This document shows positions 25,329 to 34,182 of a DNA stretch of 64,000 nt, piece after piece. Every line of letters begins with the position of its first letter. The first letter of the stretch is position 1. The translations under genes and the position numbers were made by a program. This DNA is from Thermosporothrix hazakensis (lineage in GTDB: Bacteria > Chloroflexota > Ktedonobacteria > Ktedonobacterales > Ktedonobacteraceae): positions 186,001-250,000 of the forward strand of contig NZ_QKUF01000006.1 of the NCBI RefSeq assembly GCF_003253565.1, in the 5' to 3' direction. Below the pieces are notes generated by a model. That model did no database searches and was not told the DNA's origin. It saw nothing but the letters and a program-made list of their open reading frames with translations.

Positions 25329-26201
25329 ATGAGACTCATTATAGAGAATGTAGGAAAAAGATACAAAGGGGATTTCTGGGGATTGCGTCAATTCCATCTG
25401 GATCTAGGACCGGGTATTCTGGGTCTGCTCGGTCCCAATGGAGCCGGGAAGTCAACGCTGATGCGGATTCTGGCAACTATTACCCGGGCGAGCGAGGGGC
25501 GGGTGCTCTGGGATGGTATCGACATTGCTCGGCGGCCTCATGTGCTGCGTTCGGTGCTTGGCTACCTGCCGCAGGATTTTGGGATCTACCCGCATTTGAG
25601 TGCACAGGAATTTCTCGAATATATGGCCGCGATCAAGGGGCTGGATGGTCGGGCTGCGCGGCGGCGGATTCAGGAGTTGCTTGAGAATCTCAATCTGACA
25701 GAGGCGCGAAAACGTCCGCTTAGTAGCTATTCGGGGGGGATGCGGCAACGGGTCGGCATTGCACAGGCGTTGCTGAACGATCCGCGGCTGTTGATCGTGG
25801 ATGAGCCAACCGTGGGTCTGGACCCTGAGGAGCGCGTGCGCTTTCGCAACCTCCTGACCGACCTTTCAGGCGAGCGAATCGTGATTCTGTCGACGCACAT
25901 CGTGTCGGATGTTGAGGCGACGGCGAGCACGATTGCGATTGTGAATGGTGGTCGGCTGCTTGCTCATGCCACACCAGAGCAGTTGATAGCACGAGTTGAA
26001 GGGCGCGTCTGGGAGCTTGTTACCACCAACGTTCTGGACGTGCGTGAGCGGTTCGCGGTTAGCGGTATGTGGAGACGAAGTGATGGCATTCATGTGCGCG
26101 TACTGTCGGAGTTGCCGCCTATGCGCGATGCGAGGCCGCTTGCTCCGTCGTTGGAAGATGCCTATCTCTACGCTGTCCGTTTTTCCCGGTTTGGAGGATG
26201 A
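25329..26201 (+). CDS. ABC transporter ATP-binding protein (ABC-2 exporter)
   Basis: A 290-residue nucleotide-binding subunit. Walker A is GLLGPNGAGKSTLM (near 35), the Q-loop region GYLPQDFGIYP, the signature YSGGMRQRVGIAQALL (near 134), Walker B LLIVDEPTVGLDP and the switch His in ILSTHIVSDVEATAS. The C-terminal 70 residues after the core are typical of drug or bacteriocin exporter ATPases. The ATG at 25329 follows GAAAGGCG; the in-frame ATG at 25305 has no binding site. It ends 3 bp before the permease start, so both are translated together and form an exporter complex at the membrane. Confidence 0.93.
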   Translation: MRLIIENVGKRYKGDFWGLRQFHLDLGPGILGLLGPNGAGKSTLMRILATITRASEGRVLWDGIDIARRPHVLRSVLGYLPQDFGIYPHLSAQEFLEYMAAIKGLDGRAARRRIQELLENLNLTEARKRPLSSYSGGMRQRVGIAQALLNDPRLLIVDEPTVGLDPEERVRFRNLLTDLSGERIVILSTHIVSDVEATASTIAIVNGGRLLAHATPEQLIARVEGRVWELVTTNVLDVRERFAVSGMWRRSDGIHVRVLSELPPMRDARPLAPSLEDAYLYAVRFSRFGG

Positions 26202-26204
26202 GAT

Positions 26205-27785
26205 ATGGTTTTGCGTGCGCTTTTTCACCTGATTCTGGCCGATTTTCGCGAGCGAATGAGGCGCTATAGCTTTTTTGTGATGCTGGTGTTGAGCATGCTT
26301 GCTGCCTATTTCTACCTGCCGCCACAGAGCAGCCCGTATCAAACTCTGAACCTGGGTATGTTTCGGGGAACGTATAACTCGGCGTGGGTCGGCATGCAGA
26401 TTGCGCTGGTGGCCTCGCTCTGGTTGCCGATTGTGGGCTTCTATCTGGTCAAAAATGGGATAGAGCGTGATCAACAGACGCGTGTGGGACAGATTATCGC
26501 GTCGACCCCACTACATACATTTGTGTATATCCTGGGTAAAATGCTCAGTAATGTGGCGGTTCTGGCGTCGATGGTTGGTGCAACAGCTATTGTGGCGGGC
26601 GGAACCCAGTTTTTACGGGCCGAAGACATGCGGCTTGATCTCTGGGCGCTGTTGAGTCCATTTCTGTTTCTGACGCTCCCCGCAATTTTCATACCTGCGG
26701 CACTGGCGGTATTCTTTGAAACGGTGTCCTGGTTACGGGGGAGTCTCGGTAATGGAGTCTACTTCTTTATAAGTATTGTACTTGCGTTTCTCGGGCAGCG
26801 ATCGACGGGGGCGCGAGTTGAAATGCTTGATCCGTTCGGGATATCGGTACCGCTCAAGCAGGTCCATGCATTTCTACTGCGATCATTCCCGCATTTTACG
26901 GGTGAAACATCGCTCGGGCTGACATTTAATGATCCCGGACGACTGCAGGTGTTCACGTGGCAGGGCATTGAGTGGAGCGGTGACATTCTGCTTCAGCGTC
27001 TCCTCTGGATCGGCATTGCATGCGCCCTCGTGCTGATAGCATCGCTCTTTTTCTCGCGCTTTGATCCGGCAAGGGCGAGCAATAAGCGTCATATCGTGGA
27101 GAAGGTGCCAGAACAGGGAAGCAATCAGATACGTATACCGGTTTCTGTGCCTTTAACGCCGCTGCTACACGGGACAACGCGGGGGCGCTGGCTCAAAGTG
27201 CTTCAGGGAGAGCTGGTGTTGTTGTTGAAAGGGCGCTCAATGTGGTGGTATGGGGCGCTTGTGTTGTTGAATGTCATCATGCTGGCCGTGCCATCCGGGC
27301 TCTCTCAGTATACGCTGTACCCGCTGGCGACCATCTGGCCGCTGTTTCTCTGGTCGAGCCTGGGAAGCCTGGAGACGCGTTGTGGAACACAGCAAACAGT
27401 CTTTGCTGTACCGCATCCGCTGCTCCGTCACTTGCCGATGCAATGGCTTGCCGGGGTGCTCTGCACGCTGCTTATGCTTGCCGGCCTGGTAATACGCCTG
27501 GGGATAGAGGGCAGCACTGGAAAACTGATGGTGATATGTCTGGTTGTGCTGTTTATCCCTTCGCTGGCGATGGCATTTGGCATCTGGGTTGGCAACGGGC
27601 GGCTGTTTGAGGTGCTCTATCTGGCCTGGTGGTATATCGGGCCCGTCAACCATCTCCCGGGGCTGGATTATCTGGCACCGCTATCGATGGGGATGCAGCT
27701 ACAACTAGCCAGTATCCTGCTCGGCGGGCTGCTCCTGCTGCTGATACTGATCTTCATCGGGCGAAAGAGACAGTTGCTGCTATGA
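26205..27785 (+). CDS. ABC-2 type transporter permease
   Basis: A 526-residue integral membrane protein with about eleven or twelve hydrophobic helices in two similar halves. The first half starts VLRALFHLILADFRERMRRYSFFVML, has a large extracytoplasmic segment after helix 1, and carries a typical inner QQTRVGQIIASTP loop (coupling region). The second half restarts at LKVLQGELVLLLKGRSMWWYGALVLL. Twofold organisation suggests a single-chain permease paired with the preceding ATPase. GGAGGATGAG precedes the ATG at 26205. The substrate is unknown; a lipid, peptide or drug is usual. The 3' end overlaps the convergent LysR gene by six bases. Confidence 0.88.
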   Translation: MVLRALFHLILADFRERMRRYSFFVMLVLSMLAAYFYLPPQSSPYQTLNLGMFRGTYNSAWVGMQIALVASLWLPIVGFYLVKNGIERDQQTRVGQIIASTPLHTFVYILGKMLSNVAVLASMVGATAIVAGGTQFLRAEDMRLDLWALLSPFLFLTLPAIFIPAALAVFFETVSWLRGSLGNGVYFFISIVLAFLGQRSTGARVEMLDPFGISVPLKQVHAFLLRSFPHFTGETSLGLTFNDPGRLQVFTWQGIEWSGDILLQRLLWIGIACALVLIASLFFSRFDPARASNKRHIVEKVPEQGSNQIRIPVSVPLTPLLHGTTRGRWLKVLQGELVLLLKGRSMWWYGALVLLNVIMLAVPSGLSQYTLYPLATIWPLFLWSSLGSLETRCGTQQTVFAVPHPLLRHLPMQWLAGVLCTLLMLAGLVIRLGIEGSTGKLMVICLVVLFIPSLAMAFGIWVGNGRLFEVLYLAWWYIGPVNHLPGLDYLAPLSMGMQLQLASILLGGLLLLLILIFIGRKRQLLL

Positions 27786-28658
27786 GAAGCAGGACCTGGC
27801 AAGGCGGAGAAAAGCATGCAGCGCCGGAGCTGCTTCATCACGCCGCCACGCGAAGGCAAGCGCAATTGTGGGCGAGGGCTCCTGAAGCTCCTTGTAGAGC
27901 ACGCCGTCCTGCTGGAGTTGTTGCAGTGAGGCTGGAACCAGGCTGACGCCAAAACCTGCCGCGACGAGCCCGACATGCGTTTCCATCCGAATTGCTTCCT
28001 GTGCGACACGTGGATGAAAGCCTGCTTGCTGACAGAGGTTGATGATCGTGTCGTACAGGCCCGGGCCCTGCTGACGTGGAAACAGAACGAATGGCTCGTC
28101 TGCCAGCTCGGATAGCGCTAATGCCGCGCGTGGCGCCAGACGATGGCCCTCGGGAAGCGCGACAATCAGGGCTTCCCGGTGAAAGATCTCAACCTGAAGC
28201 GAGGGCTCCTGGACCGGGGGCCGAAGCACGCCGAGGTGAAGCTGTTGCTCACAGAGTGCCTGTACCTGCTGGCTGGTTGTAAGCTCACGTAACGTCAGGG
28301 CAACATCGGGGTATTGCTCCCGAAAGCGCTTGAAGAGCCGAGGGAGCGTGTAACTTGCGGTCCCGACAAAGCCAATGTTCAATTGTCCGACCTCACCGCG
28401 GGCCGTGCGTCGCGCAACTTCGGCGGCGTGCTCAACCTGTGCAAGCGCTTTCAAAGCCTCTTTACGAAACGCAGCGCCGGCCTCTGTGAGCATCACACGG
28501 CGTTTGGTACGGGTAAAAAGCGATACCCCGAGTTCTTCTTCGAGCTGACGAATCTGCTGACTTAGCGGCGGTTGTGCGATATGAAGCCGTTCGGCTGCTC
28601 GTCCGAAGTGCAGTTCTTCCGCGACAGTGACAAAATAGCGGAGATGGCGTAGCTCCAT
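27780..28658 (-). CDS. LysR family transcriptional regulator
   Basis: A 292-residue LTTR of ordinary length. The N-terminal winged helix reads MELRHLRYFVTVAEELHFGRAAERLHIAQPPLSQQIRQLEEELG, followed by LFTRTKRRVMLTEAG. The effector-binding domain begins LNIGFVGTASYTLPRLF and includes LVAAGFGVSLVPASL. Members usually activate a divergent gene in response to a small aromatic or carboxylic inducer. It is divergently arranged with the SDR at 28763, separated by 104 bp, so the SDR is the probable target. Confidence 0.95.
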   Translation of the reverse strand: MELRHLRYFVTVAEELHFGRAAERLHIAQPPLSQQIRQLEEELGVSLFTRTKRRVMLTEAGAAFRKEALKALAQVEHAAEVARRTARGEVGQLNIGFVGTASYTLPRLFKRFREQYPDVALTLRELTTSQQVQALCEQQLHLGVLRPPVQEPSLQVEIFHREALIVALPEGHRLAPRAALALSELADEPFVLFPRQQGPGLYDTIINLCQQAGFHPRVAQEAIRMETHVGLVAAGFGVSLVPASLQQLQQDGVLYKELQEPSPTIALAFAWRRDEAAPALHAFLRLARSCFS

Positions 28659-28701
28659 TTCTGTGATATCTCCTGCATATTAATTGGTCATCATTTATAT
28701 A

Positions 28702-28730
28702 TTGGACACTCGGCTTTCTTGCTATTATAC
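28702..28730 (+). promoter_or_regulatory. Candidate promoter for the SDR in the LysR-SDR interval
   Basis: TTGGAC (28702-28707) and TTATAC (28725-28730) are 17 bp apart, 33 bp before the GTG start. It is in the 104-bp divergent gap where LysR sites are expected. Confidence 0.5.
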
Positions 28731-28762
28731 TTATTTCTGTCATCAATTGAAAGGAGCACGAA

Positions 28763-29521
28763 GTGAACACGTTAGAGCAACAGACTGTTCTTGTGACAGG
28801 TGGAAACAGCGGCATAGGGCAGGCAATCGCACGGGCGTTCGTGCAGCAAGGGGCCGATGTGCTGATTGTTGGGAGAAATGAGGAGACGCTGCGTGATGCC
28901 GCCAGGGCACTTGGTGAAAAAGTGTCATGGTATCGTGCGGATGTCAGCGAGAGCGTACAGGTTCACGAGGCTGTCGCGCAGATGATGGGGACCCGACAGA
29001 AGGTTGATGTGCTGGTGAACGCGGCTGGCTGCATGGGCTCTGTGAGCGCAGATACCCCTTTCGAGCAGGCAGAGCGGACATGGGATGCAGTACTGAACGC
29101 GAACCTGAAGGGAAGTTTTCTGATGGCATTGGCTATCATACCCTACTTGACGCGTCCGGGAGGCCGCATTATCAATATCAGCTCGATAGGTGCCTACACT
29201 GGTGGCAGCAGCGCAGGCGGCCAGGCGTATGCTGCTGCGAAGGCGGGTGTGCACGGGTTGACCTTTGCACTGGCTCGTGAACTGAGTCCGCAGGGGATTA
29301 CTGTGAACGCGATCGCTCCCGGCTTCATCCCGGGGACGCGCTTCTTTGGCGGTGAGGTGCCTGAGGAGCGGATTCAGAAGGCAGTGCGTGAAACGCCGGT
29401 CGGACGCGTGGGGCGACCCGAAGATATCGCGGCGGCGGCTCTCTATCTGGCTTCACCGGAAGCTTCATTTGTGACAGGAGAGGTGCTGAACGTGAATGGC
29501 GGCTGGCTCTTCGGGCGATAA
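28763..29521 (+). CDS. SDR family NAD(P)-dependent oxidoreductase
   Basis: A 252-residue classical short-chain dehydrogenase. It has VLVTGGNSGIGQAIARAF (TGxxxGIG), VDVLVNAAGCMGS (NAAG), IINISSIGAYTGGSS (catalytic Ser), QAYAAAKAGVHGLTFALARE (Tyr-x3-Lys), and a C-terminal VTGEVLNVNGGWLFG. All catalytic residues are intact, so it is probably a FabG-like reductase or dehydrogenase for an alcohol or ketone. It starts with GTG after AAAGGAGCACG. It is divergent from a LysR regulator, its likely controller. A perfect 10-bp hairpin follows the stop. Confidence 0.93.
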   Translation: MNTLEQQTVLVTGGNSGIGQAIARAFVQQGADVLIVGRNEETLRDAARALGEKVSWYRADVSESVQVHEAVAQMMGTRQKVDVLVNAAGCMGSVSADTPFEQAERTWDAVLNANLKGSFLMALAIIPYLTRPGGRIINISSIGAYTGGSSAGGQAYAAAKAGVHGLTFALARELSPQGITVNAIAPGFIPGTRFFGGEVPEERIQKAVRETPVGRVGRPEDIAAAALYLASPEASFVTGEVLNVNGGWLFGR

Positions 29522-29555
29522 TAGATATGCGCTGTACCGTTTGTCAGGATGAAAT

Positions 29556-29582
29556 GAGAGGGACACGAGGCCTGTCCCTCTC
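29556..29582. terminator. Perfect 10-bp hairpin between SDR and VOC genes
   Basis: GAGAGGGACA (29556-29565) pairs perfectly with TGTCCCTCTC (29573-29582) around a 7-base loop. It sits between the convergent SDR and VOC genes; no T-run, but the stem is strong. Confidence 0.6.
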
Positions 29583-29640
29583 GCACTCGCTCTATTGCGC
29601 TTGCAGCGAGTTGTAGAGCTGGATCTTCAGGGTCACAGAT

Positions 29641-29964
29641 CTATGCCTGACGTGCATGCAATGCCGGAAAATCCTGCTGCGAGCGAAATTCCTTTGCGCC
29701 GCGGCGGATCAGATCAGCGAAGGTTGTATCGAGGTTCTCCACCTGAAATGAGAGGTAGGTATGACACGATTCAGGGATCTCCATATTGAGCATACGGGAG
29801 AACGCTGCCTGCCTAAAAATGGCCAGGGTCGTGCCTCCAGTATCAACCGAAGCATAGCCTATCGACTCATCATAATAGGTGATAGGACGTTGCATCACTT
29901 CGCGCCAGAAATGGACCGTTTGAGGTACGTCTTTAACCAGCCGACAGATGAAATTGAGTTTCAT
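29641..29964 (-). pseudogene. VOC (glyoxalase-fold) protein, cut by an in-frame TAG
   Basis: 107 residues of a vicinal-oxygen-chelate protein: MKLNFICRLVKDVPQTVHFWREVM, then SIGYASVDTGGTTLAIF and CHTYLSFQVENLDTTFADLIRRGA. AAAAGGAC precedes ATG 29964. The frame stops at TAG (29643-29641) just before the last strand. Reading on in the same frame gives ICDPEDPALQLAAS, which matches the usual DPxGNxxEL ending of the family. So one amber codon, perhaps from a Tyr codon, removes the C-terminal strand. Without it the paired beta-alpha-beta module is incomplete and probably inactive. It could still be functional if the strand is dispensable. Confidence 0.75.
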
Positions 29965-30686
29965 GTGCTTGTCCTTTTTGAGGGAGTGCGGCGGCAAAGC
30001 TGGCAGGTGCGCGGTGAGTTGTGCGATATGGCAACCTATTCACTGCTTGCTGCTGAGTGGCGCGAACGCTCCCAATCCTGAGCGAAGAGAGGACTGAGGT
30101 CGTCATTCTGGTGACTTCAGTCCTCTTTTTTATGTATCCCGGTCCAGTGTGGTGGTGCTGAGATCGAGTCCGGCACGAAGCCCTTTCTCGTATGCATGAT
30201 AGGGTGGGTGTGTGCCAGCGCCCTCATAGAGCCGAAATGCCAGCGCGTATCGACATGCAAAGGTCTCCGCTGTGTCTCTGAGATGTTCCTGTTATGTAGA
30301 CTCCTGCTGTATATGAAGGTGTTACTTCTGCGGGGTATATCTTCTCCCGGGAAATACAGAAATACTGGAGACAAGTAAAAGGTGAATATGGCTATCACTG
30401 CTCCATCTGCTATGGAGTGTTGTCACTGGCTGCATGACGCTTGCTTGCATTAGTATTACTACAGGCGAGCAGCTACGACTCTGCTTGCAGAAGTGGGGAG
30501 CTTCTGGTGTTTTTAAAAAGGGGAAAGCCTTTTTTTGCTCCTTGCGCCTTGTCGGTAGGTGTCAAATCTGCGGGCGACCAATAGGTGTATTGTCCCTAAA
30601 TACTTGCTTCTCAGTTCGGTTTGTTACACAATAGATGTACGTATTTCCATTCCTATTTCTACTACCATACGTATGGAGCTTTACAT
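29965..30686. other. Intergenic stretch, 722 bp, without a supported gene
   Basis: Between the start of the VOC gene and the amidohydrolase. Apart from a clear rightward terminator at 30088-30131 I find no supported gene. Frames at 30117 (minus) and 30434 (plus, containing CQICGRPI) have no ribosome binding site and no recognisable fold. The presence of a terminator without an upstream rightward gene suggests something has been lost here. Confidence 0.45.
30088..30131 (+). terminator. Rho-independent terminator
   Basis: AGAGGACTGA (30088-30097) pairs with TCAGTCCTCT (30117-30126), then TTTTT follows. A canonical rightward terminator. Confidence 0.8.
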
Positions 30687-32189
30687 ATGTTTTCTCTTTC
30701 ACCTGACGAGCAGCCGACCCTGTTGTTACAGAACTGCACTCTTCTGCCGGATGCAGGGGGGCAGGGACTGCGTGCGTCGCTTGATATTTCGATTGTTGGA
30801 CAGATGATTCAGCAGATCGGACCCGCGGGTAGCATACCAGTTTCGGACCATACCCGTGTAATCGATGCGAGTGGCATGCTGGCTGTGCCCGGGCTGCTGA
30901 ACGGACACACGCATTCGCCCGAGAACCTCTTGAAAGCCACTATTCCGCCGCTGCCGCTTGAGCTGTGGGGGCTGACACTCTTCAGCTCCTTTGTGGAGTG
31001 GACCCCGCGTCTGACCTACCTGAGCACGCTGCTTGGTGCGATTGAGATGCTCAAAGGGGGCACGACGGCGACTCTTGACCACCTCTGGACTGCTGACGGC
31101 ATCGCCGGGGAGCACCTTTCGGCTGCCATGCAGGCGTATCGAGATGCCGGTATTCGTGCTTCTGTTGCACCTATGATTGAGGATCGAGATCTGTTGATCG
31201 AGTTCGGGCAGGAGCACGGTATTGAATTCCCGTCGCACCCGTTCTCGGACCGCTTCGAGCTCTGGTCGTCGATGGATGAGCAGCTCGCGACTCTTGAGGC
31301 ATTCATGGATCAGTGGCATTTGCAGGGCGATGGTCGGCTGCGCTGTCTGCTTGGGCCGAACGGCGTGCAGTGGTGCAGTTCTTCGCTGCTGGAATCCTGC
31401 CTCAAGCTGGCTGATCGCTACGAGACGGGACTTCATCTGCATGCGCTTGAAACGCAGCTTCAGACGCGCATTATCAAGCGGATGCTAGGTACAGGTGGTA
31501 TTCGCTACCTCCATGATATGGGAGTCCTGCGTTCCGGTACCTCGCTGGCCCATTGTATCTGGGTGGAGCCGGGCGATCTCGAAATCATTGCGGAGAGCGG
31601 TGCTACGGTCATTCATAACCCGGTCAGCAATATGCGGCTTGGAAGCGGCATCTTCCCGCTTGAAGAGGCGCGGCGTGCGGGTGTACGCGTGGCACTTGGA
31701 AGCGATGGGTCCGCCAGTAATGATACCCAGAATGTGTATGGGGCGTTAAAACTGGCGGGTCTTCTCCATAATAATGCGTATGTCGATTATGCACAGTGGC
31801 CGAAGGCGGAACATCTCTGGTCAGTCGCGACAATCGGCGGTCGTGAGGCGCTCGGGTATCACCGGGGAGAGATCGGTGAACTGGCTCCGGGACGGCTTGC
31901 AGACCTTGTGCTGCTTGATCTGAATGCAATGCCGTTTTTCCCGCTGCGCGATCCGTATCTGCATCTGGTCTACTGTGAGCCGGCCCAGGCCGTACACACC
32001 GTGATTGTGAATGGTCAGGTGGTGGTTGAGCAGCAGCGCATGGTGACCGTGGACGAGGAAGAGGTTAAGAAGGAGATCAGGGAGCGCTGTGCGAACATCT
32101 GGCCCGGTTTTGAGGCGAATCTTGAGAGCGTGCCCAATACGCGCGAACTGATGCAGGCTTTTGACCGGTTGCGTGCGCTGGATATCTAA
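30687..32189 (+). CDS. Amidohydrolase family protein (chlorohydrolase/deaminase type)
   Basis: A 500-residue metal-dependent hydrolase of the SAH/MTA deaminase and triazine hydrolase group. Landmarks in order are VPGLLNGHTHSPENLLK (HxH-type metal site, near 70), GGTTATLDHLWT, LHLHALETQLQT, AHCIWVEPGDLEII, TVIHNPVSNMRLGSG, and VALGSDGSASNDTQNVYGALK (the metal/catalytic Asp). These enzymes deaminate or dechlorinate purines, pyrimidines and triazines. The ATG at 30687 follows TATGGAG; the frame is open to 30621 but lacks a start signal. It converges on a THI5-type importer whose ligand could be its substrate. Confidence 0.9.
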   Translation: MFSLSPDEQPTLLLQNCTLLPDAGGQGLRASLDISIVGQMIQQIGPAGSIPVSDHTRVIDASGMLAVPGLLNGHTHSPENLLKATIPPLPLELWGLTLFSSFVEWTPRLTYLSTLLGAIEMLKGGTTATLDHLWTADGIAGEHLSAAMQAYRDAGIRASVAPMIEDRDLLIEFGQEHGIEFPSHPFSDRFELWSSMDEQLATLEAFMDQWHLQGDGRLRCLLGPNGVQWCSSSLLESCLKLADRYETGLHLHALETQLQTRIIKRMLGTGGIRYLHDMGVLRSGTSLAHCIWVEPGDLEIIAESGATVIHNPVSNMRLGSGIFPLEEARRAGVRVALGSDGSASNDTQNVYGALKLAGLLHNNAYVDYAQWPKAEHLWSVATIGGREALGYHRGEIGELAPGRLADLVLLDLNAMPFFPLRDPYLHLVYCEPAQAVHTVIVNGQVVVEQQRMVTVDEEEVKKEIRERCANIWPGFEANLESVPNTRELMQAFDRLRALDI

Positions 32190-32211
32190 GCGATACCTCT
32201 TACGAAGAAAA

Positions 32212-32240
32212 GGTCCCTGTCCTACGTAAGAACAGGGACC
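32212..32240 (-). terminator. Bidirectional terminator, perfect 9-bp stem
   Basis: GGTCCCTGT (32212-32220) pairs with ACAGGGACC (32232-32240). On the minus strand the stem is followed by TTTTCTTC, terminating the ABC importer operon; it can also stop the convergent amidohydrolase transcript. Confidence 0.75.
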
Positions 32241-32304
32241 CAATTTCAGGGAATTGGGAGGCAAAAAAATGGGTATCAGCCATTCTTGCTTGTTGATAAT
32301 CCCG

Positions 32305-33363
32305 TTATTTCACAAATTCGTTGGTAAAGAGCTTTGTTGAATCAAGTGCTTTGACTGGCTTTTCCTTATCGTCGGTGACGGAATTCGTCTTCAAAATGAA
32401 ATCAACGTACGCTTTCCAGATTTTTGCGTCCTGCACACCCCACTTCATTCCCTCATCCTCATAGTGAGAGCTGGCGAAGCGCTGCCCCTGCTCAAGCTGC
32501 TTCTCATCGCTGAAGGTACCCTGTGGAGCGCCCGCGATCAGCAGCTTGGTGGCCTCTTCGGGGTTCTTGCTGGCGTAGTCATAGCCGCGCTGCGTGATTT
32601 CCATGAAGGTTTGCAGCAGGTCATGCTTCTCTTTGATGGTCTTCTCGCTGCTGACAAGGTTTGGTGCGTAGTAATCGGGTACGCCATACTCTGTGACTGA
32701 GAAGGTCTTGAGCTTGGCACCCTGAGCCCGCGCCTGTTCGACATCGAGGCCAAACACCCAGGCGAAGTCAACCTGCTTGGTGATGACAGCCTGAATCGCG
32801 TCGGTTCCAAGAATAATGTTCTTGAAGTTGCCTTTGCCGCCGTCATGCTTGATGGCCGTGCTGACTATGGGCACCTCATAAGGAGCGCCGTAACTACCGA
32901 ACTTCTTGCCATCCAGATCTTTTGGACGCTTGATAGAGCCATCATCGCGCGTGACCAGCACCGAGGTATTATGTGAGAGAATAGCGGCAAGCGAAACGAT
33001 AGGCTGATTTTTCGCTGCGTCGAGCACAATGGTTTCGGTCGAGCTAAACGCGACGTCTGCCTGACCCTGTGTCACGAGGGTGTCAGGGAACGAGTTTTGC
33101 GAGAAGGGCAGAATATGCAGGTCAATTCCTGCCTCTCGGTACCAGCCCTTCTGCTGCGCGACGTAGACGCCGGTATGGTTTGGATTCGGCGTAAAGTCGA
33201 GTGCCAGAGTCAGCTTGTTAAGCGGCTTCGGTGTCGCTGTCGCCTGAGGCGCTTCTGCTGCAGTGTTGAGTCTATTCTGTTGCCAGAAGAAGAGCGACAC
33301 CACGAGCAGGATAAGCACCAGCGGCAGCACGAAGACTAATATCATTCGTGAGCGGTTACGCAT
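32305..33363 (-). CDS. ABC transporter substrate-binding protein, THI5/NMT1 type
   Basis: A 352-residue exported binding protein. Residues 6-27 (MILVFVLPLVLILLVVSLFFW) form an uncleaved-looking anchor or signal, followed by an Ala/Thr/Pro linker. The binding domain begins LTLALDFTPNPNHTGVYVAQQKGWYREAGID, the signature of the SsuA/THI5-like family that carries pyrimidine precursors, riboflavin or other flat heterocycles, and continues with QADVAFSSTETIVLDAAKNQP and GKKFGSYGAPYEVPIV. It is the last gene of a three-gene leftward operon (ATPase, permease, binding protein). The neighbouring amidohydrolase hints at a nucleobase-like ligand, but the ligand is inferred only. Confidence 0.9.
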   Translation of the reverse strand: MRNRSRMILVFVLPLVLILLVVSLFFWQQNRLNTAAEAPQATATPKPLNKLTLALDFTPNPNHTGVYVAQQKGWYREAGIDLHILPFSQNSFPDTLVTQGQADVAFSSTETIVLDAAKNQPIVSLAAILSHNTSVLVTRDDGSIKRPKDLDGKKFGSYGAPYEVPIVSTAIKHDGGKGNFKNIILGTDAIQAVITKQVDFAWVFGLDVEQARAQGAKLKTFSVTEYGVPDYYAPNLVSSEKTIKEKHDLLQTFMEITQRGYDYASKNPEEATKLLIAGAPQGTFSDEKQLEQGQRFASSHYEDEGMKWGVQDAKIWKAYVDFILKTNSVTDDKEKPVKALDSTKLFTNEFVK

Positions 33364-33378
33364 AGATCATCCTTTCAT

Positions 33379-34182
33379 CTATTTCGATTTACGCGAGACG
33401 TTGTCTCCATCCCTGTTGCTGGCGGTCGTTGAGTGGTACCAGGGCAGTGCCAGGCGTTCGAGCAGAATAACGAAGCCAAAAAGGAACAGGCTGAGCAGAG
33501 AAAGGATGACGATTGAAGCAAATACTTGAGCAGTAGCACGTGCATTCAATGAAAATTGCATAAAAATACCCAGTCCCTTTTCTGCTCCAACGATCTCACC
33601 AAAAATAGCCGCAATTGGCGCATAGGTAGCAGCAATTCGGAGTCCTGAAAAGAATGAGGGTAGCGCTCCCGGCAGGCGCACAAACCAGAGTTGTTGCCAG
33701 CGCGATGCTTTCATACTTCTCAATAATTTGATGAGATCACCTGGAGTACCTTCAAGTCCGTCGATACAGGCAACTGTGATCGGGAAGAAGCAGAACAGGA
33801 TCACGACCAGAATTTTGGGGCCCATATCGAAGCCAAACCAGATGCGCAGCAATGGAGCCAGCGCCACGATAGGGATTGTCTGCGAGAGGATCAGCAGGGG
33901 ATAGAGTGCGCGGCGCACCACTCCCACCAGATCCATGATCAAGGCCAGCACCAGGGCACAGATAGTCGCCAGGGCAAGGCCGAGCACGGTTTCCATCAGC
34001 GTGTACACCGTGTGGTCGAACAGCGTGTCCCACGATTTCCCAAGTGTGGTGATGATCTCAGTCGGCGCCGGAAGAACCAACGGGTTCACGTTGCCAATCC
34101 TGGTGTACATCTGCCAGCCAAGCAGGAGGACAAGGGCCAGAATCATCGCCGGTCCATAGAGCGATATCCATGAGCGCTTCAT
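33379..34182 (-). CDS. ABC transporter permease (SsuC/TauC family)
   Basis: A 267-residue inner-membrane permease with six predicted helices, starting SLYGPAMILALVLLLGWQMY. The cytoplasmic coupling (EAA) loop reads LLRSMKASRWQQLWFVRLPGALPSFFSGLRIA with the conserved G, followed by YAPIAAIFGEIVGAEKGLG, typical of the SsuC/TauC/ThiX permeases. It dimerises and binds the ATPase encoded upstream, with which it overlaps by four bases (ATGA), and is 15 bp from the binding-protein gene downstream. An importer of a small organic nutrient is expected. Confidence 0.93.
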   Translation of the reverse strand: MKRSWISLYGPAMILALVLLLGWQMYTRIGNVNPLVLPAPTEIITTLGKSWDTLFDHTVYTLMETVLGLALATICALVLALIMDLVGVVRRALYPLLILSQTIPIVALAPLLRIWFGFDMGPKILVVILFCFFPITVACIDGLEGTPGDLIKLLRSMKASRWQQLWFVRLPGALPSFFSGLRIAATYAPIAAIFGEIVGAEKGLGIFMQFSLNARATAQVFASIVILSLLSLFLFGFVILLERLALPWYHSTTASNRDGDNVSRKSK

